A stretch of DNA of 20,178 nucleotides from an uncultured Mollicutes bacterium (GTDB lineage: Bacteria > Bacillota_I > Bacilli_A > RFN20 > CAG-826): contig CALBGF010000013.1 of NCBI GenBank assembly GCA_937893635.1, forward strand, positions 1-20,178, given 5' to 3'. Below the pieces are notes generated by a model. The model searched no databases, was not told where the DNA came from, and saw only the letters and a list, made by a program, of their open reading frames with translations. Shown in pieces: positions 15,387-20,178 of the stretch; position 1 is the first letter of the stretch; every line of letters starts with the position of its first letter. Both the position numbers and the translations under genes were made by a program.

Positions 15387-17666
15387 TCCACTATACTCAT
15401 TATCTAGTTTAACAGTTTCTTCTTTTGCAATTATTTGATTGATAAAATCAATATTTTTAAAATGTCTTAAATCAATTAACACTTGATTATTATTCTTTTT
15501 ATAAACATTAATTGGGCGATAATTTATCAATTCAAAGTGGCAAGAATTAATTCTAATTCGTCTAATTGCAAAACTCTTATTAAATTCATCTTTGTATTCT
15601 AATGATGAACTATATTGGCAAGATGCGCAATTTTTTCCTGTTAAATGGATAAATGGACAGTGTGTAAAATTCATCATTACATTATATCCAATATCATATA
15701 TGAAAGTATCTTCATGCAATTTAGCAAAATTAATGTTAGTTTCTAATGATAATATTATTGATTTTACACCTAAATCACTTAATGATTTAATAGCAAAATC
15801 GTTATTAATATTAAGTCCTAATCCGCCAATAAGTGGATGTGTGGAAATATAATTTAATCCATAAATGTTATTAGCAATTAAATAAATATTATTATCAAGA
15901 TTTGTCACTACTTCATTAATCACTTTTTCATCAATACCCGGCAAAATAACTGGTAAATTTAATGCAAATTCTGCTTCTTTAAAATATTCTTTTAATTCCA
16001 AAAACTTATTATTTATATCTTTATAATTGTTGCTTGCATAAATGATAAGTCCATTAAAATCATAATTAATTTTTTTATAATTAATTGTTTCATCAATAAT
16101 AATTGCTTTGTTAAATAATTTAAATGGTTTAACATTTAAATCTAATTCATAATTATTATTTTTTATTGCGGTAATATTTGATTCATAGTCTTCAACGATT
16201 AGTTCTTCTAACTTTTCTAAAGCTTTTCTTCTGACCTCATTTAATACTGATTTAGCAATAAAAACATTATCTTTTTTTATATCAATATTTACTATTTCAA
16301 AACTGGTGTCATTAGTCTTTTTTAATTGATTAATGATATCTTCATTGCTTATTGGTTGCGTTAAAGCTTCTTCAAGTATTGAATTAGAAAATACTCGAGC
16401 TTTAATGTTTTTATATTCTAGAACTAGGCTAAGCGGCTTATTAACTAAGCATGTAATTGTTGCCTTAATTTTAAGTTTTCTTTTTCTATTTAAATAAATA
16501 TTTTCTTTTTGAGCATCAAGAGTTAAATAAGCATCAAGTCCTGTCATAATTGGACGATTTTTAGTAAAAACTTTATAAATATTTCCTGGCTTTTTAATAA
16601 CATTTCCCACTCCTAAACTCATGACTTCTTTTTCGCCATTACATAATTTTAAGCCATCGCCACTAGTTAATTGGTGTGTAGTTTCAATTTCTAGTTCATA
16701 TAAGTCATTTTTAAATGGACGAAATGATTTTAATTTACCAATTTTTGTTCCAATATGATTTTGATTTTTTGAATTAATAATGCCACCTTTTTGATTTTCC
16801 AAATAGGCATTATAGTTAAAATCCCCACGAGAAAAGGCATTACGCAATTCTAAAATATCATCTTCAGAATATGCAAAGTTTTGATCGATTATTTTACGAT
16901 AAATAGCAGTTGTTACACTTACATAGCCAACATGTCTTAAGCGTCCTTCTATTTTAAAAGAACATACTCCAGCATCAACTAAATCACGTAATCTTTTAAT
17001 AAGACATAAATCTTTTGTTGATAAATGATATTCTTTACTTATAAATTCATCATTTAACATTGCGGCATATTTTTTACGGCAATATTGTTGACATTTTCCG
17101 CGATTACCGCTTAATCCAGAAATGAGTGAAGACATATAACAATTGCCAGAAAAACTTACACATAACGCGCCTTGAATAAAATATTCAATTTCTAAATCTG
17201 TATTTTGTTTAATATTTTTAATATCTTCTAATGTCGTTTCTCTAGATAAAATTATGCGTTTGAAGCCTAGTTTTTGAGCAACTAAAGCACCCGATAAATT
17301 ATGAATGCCAAGTTGTGTAGAAGCATGCATTACAATATCTTTATAGCGATTTTTTAATAAATATGCGACGCCATAATCTTGAATAATAAATGCATCCACT
17401 TTTGCATTAACGCATTCATCAATCATATTTAAAAACTCGTTAACTTCATTATTTTTAATAATAGTATTAACTGTTATATAAACTTTAACACCAAATAAGT
17501 GAGCAAAATGCGTTATTTTTCTTATATTATCCATATTAAAATTATCAGCCTTAATGCGCGCATTAAAACTGGATAATCCTAAATATACCGCATCCGCGCC
17601 ATTATTAATCGCGGCAAAAAACGCTTCTTCATTTCCAGAAGGTGCTAGTAACTCCACTGTTTTCAT
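15363..17666 (-). CDS. rlhA: large U32-family protein, RlhA-like (23S rRNA hydroxylation)
   Basis: A 767-residue U32 protein of the long type with an extra C-terminal region, the architecture of RlhA, which makes 5-hydroxycytidine in 23S rRNA in E. coli. It opens with LLAPSGNEEAFFAAI and GADAVYLG, has HASTQLGIHN (114-123), and fully matches the U32 signature at EYFIQGALCVSFSGNCYMS (161-179). C169, C176, C192, C196 and C221 are the probable iron-sulfur ligands, and KIEGRLR (238-244) follows. The C-terminal half has a second cysteine group (HCPF, then NCASC) of the kind seen in long members. An AAGGTGA site lies within the 3' end of the upstream PAP2 gene, whose stop overlaps this ATG as ATGA. 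Its last 24 bases are antisense to chorismate mutase. The substrate assignment comes from the family and is less certain than membership. A collagenase role is unlikely: there is no export signal. Confidence 0.8.
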   Translation of the reverse strand: MKTVELLAPSGNEEAFFAAINNGADAVYLGLSSFNARIKADNFNMDNIRKITHFAHLFGVKVYITVNTIIKNNEVNEFLNMIDECVNAKVDAFIIQDYGVAYLLKNRYKDIVMHASTQLGIHNLSGALVAQKLGFKRIILSRETTLEDIKNIKQNTDLEIEYFIQGALCVSFSGNCYMSSLISGLSGNRGKCQQYCRKKYAAMLNDEFISKEYHLSTKDLCLIKRLRDLVDAGVCSFKIEGRLRHVGYVSVTTAIYRKIIDQNFAYSEDDILELRNAFSRGDFNYNAYLENQKGGIINSKNQNHIGTKIGKLKSFRPFKNDLYELEIETTHQLTSGDGLKLCNGEKEVMSLGVGNVIKKPGNIYKVFTKNRPIMTGLDAYLTLDAQKENIYLNRKRKLKIKATITCLVNKPLSLVLEYKNIKARVFSNSILEEALTQPISNEDIINQLKKTNDTSFEIVNIDIKKDNVFIAKSVLNEVRRKALEKLEELIVEDYESNITAIKNNNYELDLNVKPFKLFNKAIIIDETINYKKINYDFNGLIIYASNNYKDINNKFLELKEYFKEAEFALNLPVILPGIDEKVINEVVTNLDNNIYLIANNIYGLNYISTHPLIGGLGLNINNDFAIKSLSDLGVKSIILSLETNINFAKLHEDTFIYDIGYNVMMNFTHCPFIHLTGKNCASCQYSSSLEYKDEFNKSFAIRRIRINSCHFELINYRPINVYKKNNNQVLIDLRHFKNIDFINQIIAKEETVKLDNEYSGLLFKSID

Positions 17667-18553
17667 TCTATCACCTTATTTTCTACTTTCTTAGTATTAA
17701 AGAAAACTAAATATAAAACACCAAATATAATCATAACTATCATCATTGCAAATGAAGTATCAGTTAGGAAATGCGCTCCCATCATATGGCGAGAAAATCC
17801 TACCACTAATGCCCAAATTGTAGCTATAATCATTAAGATAATTTCTTTCCCTTTTAATTTTTCATTAAATCTAGGTAATAGCACTATTAAAAATGCACAA
17901 CTTGCAGAAGCCGTATGTCCGGATGGACAAGATTTAAAATTATCACTAGAAATATTAGGAAACAGTTCTTTTACTCCACTATTAACTTCCCACCAGTTTC
18001 GATAATAATCTAAAGAGCCATCACTGCTAATTAAAAAACGGTATCTTGGTCTTCCCCAAATTCTTTTTAAAATTGTAATAACAAGTAGTTGTGCTATGAT
18101 TACTGCTCCCATGAATATTAACACGCGTAAGATATCTTTATTATTAGTTTTATTTGTTAAATCATATCCTAATAAACATAAACCACCATCAAGTAAAATA
18201 GCAATTGGTAATGTTAAATACCATTGGCTTGGAATATCTAATGCATTATGTGATTTCATCGCGCGCATTGATAAAAATGTTCCTGCAACAAGCAAAATTG
18301 TTGAAATTAATAATAAAACAATTTTATTTAGTTTTTTATGGACGCCTTTTTGATAACTATATAATCCACCAGCAACAAATGCTAATCCACCATAAGCTGG
18401 AGTTTCACCAATTGCTGCAAAGAAAACACCAAACACATTTTTATTATAAATAGCCTTAGCGTAATTTAAATCAAAAAATAAGCCAACAATAAATATCGCT
18501 AACGGGATAATAAATAAGGCACTATAAACAAAATAACATTTCTTTTTATTCAT
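17663..18553 (-). CDS. PAP2-family membrane phosphatase
   Basis: An integral membrane phosphatase of 296 residues with six or more hydrophobic segments (roughly 8-28, 43-64, 77-95, 112-130, 143-163, 214-228, 238-256 and 264-286). The three PAP2 motifs are present: K163 to R170 (KRIWGRPR, with Tyr in place of the final Pro), PSGH (210-213), and S254-R255 with H261 and D265. Members act on lipid phosphates such as undecaprenyl diphosphate, phosphatidic acid or phosphatidylglycerophosphate; the sequence does not say which. A GAAGGGA site stands about ten bases before the ATG. It is the first gene of a two-gene unit with the RlhA-like gene (ATGA overlap). I see no functional link between them, so shared transcription may only be convenience. 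Confidence 0.88.
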   Translation of the reverse strand: MNKKKCYFVYSALFIIPLAIFIVGLFFDLNYAKAIYNKNVFGVFFAAIGETPAYGGLAFVAGGLYSYQKGVHKKLNKIVLLLISTILLVAGTFLSMRAMKSHNALDIPSQWYLTLPIAILLDGGLCLLGYDLTNKTNNKDILRVLIFMGAVIIAQLLVITILKRIWGRPRYRFLISSDGSLDYYRNWWEVNSGVKELFPNISSDNFKSCPSGHTASASCAFLIVLLPRFNEKLKGKEIILMIIATIWALVVGFSRHMMGAHFLTDTSFAMMIVMIIFGVLYLVFFNTKKVENKVIE

Positions 18554-18586
18554 GAAAAAAACAATCCCTTCTTTTAACTACAAATA

Positions 18587-18615
18587 ATTGTATCACAAAG
18601 TATTAATTAACTTAA
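18587..18615 (-). promoter_or_regulatory. promoter of the PAP2-rlhA unit
   Basis: On the minus strand an extended -10 TGATACAAT (18587-18595) is preceded, after 17 bases, by TTAAGT (18610-18615), a weak -35. Transcription would start near 18580, giving a leader of about 27 bases with the Shine-Dalgarno GAAGGGA. Confidence 0.55.
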
Positions 18616-18717
18616 GAAATTACTATTTATTTTATAGTTAAATATCAAAAAAAGTTTTTTAATAAAGTGAAAAAAATAAGCGTTTTTGATACTTTTTTGG
18701 TAATTTTTTAATTTTTT

Positions 18718-18734
18718 TGTAACAAAATGTAACA
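18718..18734 (+). promoter_or_regulatory. GlnR/TnrA-type operator upstream of glnA
   Basis: TGTAACAAAATGTAACA matches the nitrogen-control consensus TGTNA-N7-TNACA exactly in both half sites. Its right part also belongs to a second palindrome, CAAAATG-TAA-CATTTTG (18723-18739). It ends 38 bases before the glnA -35. A poorer copy with a perfect right half (TTACA) spans 18781-18797, inside the promoter spacer; the two centres are 63 bases apart, about six helical turns, as would suit cooperative repression. Confidence 0.7.
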
Positions 18735-18772
18735 TTTTGCCATTAGAAAGCCATTTCATAACCATAAATGCG

Positions 18773-18801
18773 TTGACATTTAATATAATTTGTTACATTA
18801 T
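18773..18801 (+). promoter_or_regulatory. glnA promoter
   Basis: A perfect -35 TTGACA (18773-18778) is followed after 17 bases by CATTAT (18796-18801), a four-of-six -10. The predicted transcript begins near 18808 and has a leader of about 86 bases. A TATAAT at 18817-18822 has no matching -35. Confidence 0.6.
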
Positions 18802-18838
18802 TAACGAGTAGATTTATATAATTTAAGTGGATTTGAAT

Positions 18839-18868
18839 AATTTGTATTATATTAATTGCATACAAATT
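18839..18868 (+). repeat. inverted repeat in the glnA leader
   Basis: AATTTGTAT (18839-18847) and ATACAAATT (18860-18868) are perfect nine-base inverted repeats around a 12-base spacer, between the predicted transcript start and the Shine-Dalgarno site. It could be a weak RNA hairpin or a protein operator. It does not match the GlnR consensus. Confidence 0.5.
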
Positions 18869-18893
18869 AATTACTTTACTCGGAGGAGAAATA

Positions 18894-20178
18894 ATGAGTT
18901 ACACAAAAGAACAATTACTACAACTAGCGGTCGATGAAAATGTCAATTACATTCGACTACAATTTTCAGATATGCTTGGGACAATCAAATGTGTGGAAGT
19001 TCCAGTTAGTAAATTGAGTGAAGCACTTGATAATAAAATTATGTTTGATGGTTCTTCCATCGAAGGATTCGTTCGTATTAAAGAAGCTGATATGTATTTA
19101 CATCCTGATTACGATACTTGGTTAATATTATCTTTTGAGGATAGTAAGTTTGGTAAAGTAGCGCGTTTAATTTGTGATGTTTATACTCCGGATGGACATC
19201 CTTTTAAAGGTGATCCAAGATATTTACTAAAAAGACAATTAGATTTAATGCATATGTCCAATATTTGTGATTTTAAAGTAGGATTTGAGCCTGAGTTTTA
19301 TTTGTTTAAAAATGATAGTGAAGGAAACTGCACTATGGAAGTTTCTGATCATGGCAGTTATTTTGATATGTCACCAATTGATGGCGCAAATGAATGCCGT
19401 CGAGAAATTGCTATTGCCTTAGAAAAACTTGGATTCCAAATTGAATTATCACACCATGAAGTTGGACCAGGTCAACAAGAAATTAACTTTAGATACGCTA
19501 GTGCTTTAGAAGCCGCTGATAAATTACAAACATTTAAGCAAGTTGTTAAAAACATTGCTCGTAAACATAACTTAACTGCTACATTTATGCCAAAACCTGT
19601 TTATGGTTTAGCAGGTAACGGAATGCATACTAATTGTTCTTTATGGGACAAAGATGGAAATAATATTTTCTTTGATGAAAATGACCCAAATAAATTGTCT
19701 TTAGTGGCAAGAAAATGGATGAGCGGTATATTAGCTCATGCTCGTGGCTTAACCGCTATTTGTAATCCTACGATTAATTCTTATAAAAGATTAGTCTTAG
19801 GTTACGAAGCACCTGTCTTTGCTTGTTGGAGTGACGCTAATAGATCATCAATGATTCGTATTCCAGCTGCTCGTGGAAAAGCAACACGTACAGAAGTTCG
19901 TAATGTTGATCCTATGGCTAATCCTTATCTCGCTTTAGCGGCTATTCTCGCTTCTGGTTTAGAAGGAATTAATAGTGACATTGAACTTGTTCCACCAGTA
20001 TATGATAATATCTTTGAATTAACACGCGAAGAAAGAGAAGCAAAAGGAATTAAAAATCTTCCTGAGAATTTAAAAGATGCTATTAAAGAATTACGTCATG
20101 ATGCTTTATTACGTGATGTTCTAGGTGAACATACTTATGAAAAATATGTTTTAGCTAAACAAATTGAATGGGACGAAT
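18894..20178 (+). CDS. glnA: glutamine synthetase type I-alpha (3' end outside the window)
   Basis: ATP-dependent synthesis of glutamine from glutamate and ammonia. The 428 codons present cover all but roughly the last 15 residues of a normal I-alpha enzyme (about 444); the frame is intact to the window edge. The start ATG at 18894 follows GGAGGAG (18882-18888). DGSSIEGFVR (52-61) contains Arg61, the counterpart of the Bacillus residue (Arg62) involved in glutamine feedback. GFEPEFYLF, GPGQQEINFR, the GNGMHTN metal/glutamate segment, NPTINSYKRL and the RIPAARG region are all visible. The Tyr-adenylylation loop of the I-beta type is not expected in this length class. In Bacillus glnR precedes glnA; here no glnR is upstream, although the operator is. 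Confidence 0.96.
   Translation, partial: MSYTKEQLLQLAVDENVNYIRLQFSDMLGTIKCVEVPVSKLSEALDNKIMFDGSSIEGFVRIKEADMYLHPDYDTWLILSFEDSKFGKVARLICDVYTPDGHPFKGDPRYLLKRQLDLMHMSNICDFKVGFEPEFYLFKNDSEGNCTMEVSDHGSYFDMSPIDGANECRREIAIALEKLGFQIELSHHEVGPGQQEINFRYASALEAADKLQTFKQVVKNIARKHNLTATFMPKPVYGLAGNGMHTNCSLWDKDGNNIFFDENDPNKLSLVARKWMSGILAHARGLTAICNPTINSYKRLVLGYEAPVFACWSDANRSSMIRIPAARGKATRTEVRNVDPMANPYLALAAILASGLEGINSDIELVPPVYDNIFELTREEREAKGIKNLPENLKDAIKELRHDALLRDVLGEHTYEKYVLAKQIEWDE

Larger units (their letters stand above)
18554..18893. other. divergent regulatory intergenic region, PAP2-rlhA / glnA
   Basis: This 340-base gap is the only long non-coding stretch. It holds the PAP2 promoter, a GlnR/TnrA-type box, the glnA promoter, an inverted repeat in the glnA leader and the glnA Shine-Dalgarno site. 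The section 18616-18717 is A/T tracts with no recognisable element, possibly curved or UP-element-like DNA. I saw no RNA gene or small reading frame worth calling. Confidence 0.6.

Noticed and set aside
18616..18717. Small RNA or small protein gene in the glnA upstream region
   Set aside because: Only A/T tracts; no promoter-terminator pair or ribosome site.
1..20178. CRISPR array, insertion sequence, prophage, tRNA or rRNA gene
   Set aside because: I saw no repeat-spacer pattern, transposase, terminal repeats or RNA-gene signature, and coding density leaves no room.
1..20178. TGA read as tryptophan, as in mycoplasmas
   Set aside because: Trp positions in conserved proteins are TGG and TGA sits at natural ends of aroC and the PAP2 gene in ATGA overlaps.

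Overview
The window is an AT-rich, gene-dense piece of a bacterial chromosome. I infer a low-GC member of the Bacillota with a small genome, close to the Mollicutes or the deep Bacilli/Erysipelotrichia-like lineages. The reasons are strong A/T codon bias, a run of dnaE, polA, mutM and coaE in the order also known from mycoplasmas, tiny or negative intergenic gaps, and several gene fusions. The standard code appears to be in use: TGA serves as a stop (aroC, the PAP2 gene) and tryptophan is TGG.

Layout. (1) 86-7085, plus strand: a DNA replication and repair block with dnaE, full-length polA, and a mutM-coaE fusion, ending in a hairpin terminator that includes the last codons. (2) 14978 down to 7104, minus strand: one compact operon driven by a good sigma-A promoter, in the order aroB, aroC, aroE-aroK fusion, aroQ (type II dehydroquinase), aroF (type I-beta DAHP synthase), aroA fused to a U32-family TrhP1-like domain, and trhP2. 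Together these encode every step from erythrose-4-phosphate plus phosphoenolpyruvate to chorismate. (3) 15105-15386, plus strand: a stand-alone AroQ-class chorismate mutase, divergent from aroB, which makes prephenate. (4) 18553 down to 15363, minus strand: a PAP2-family membrane phosphatase, coupled by an ATGA overlap to a large U32 protein of the RlhA type. (5) 18554-18893: a divergent regulatory region with a GlnR/TnrA-type box. (6) 18894 to the window edge: glnA, cut off by the end.

The main observation is how blocks 2 to 4 fit together. The only enzymes here beyond chorismate are chorismate mutase and three U32 modules (TrhP1-like, TrhP2-like, RlhA-like). In E. coli, U32 RNA hydroxylation (5-hydroxyuridine at tRNA position 34 by TrhP, 5-hydroxycytidine in 23S rRNA by RlhA) is known to require prephenate. 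No prephenate dehydratase, prephenate dehydrogenase, anthranilate, folate or menaquinone branch gene is in the window. I therefore propose a prephenate-for-RNA-hydroxylation island. Part of that link is physical: EPSP synthase and the TrhP1-like module are one polypeptide.
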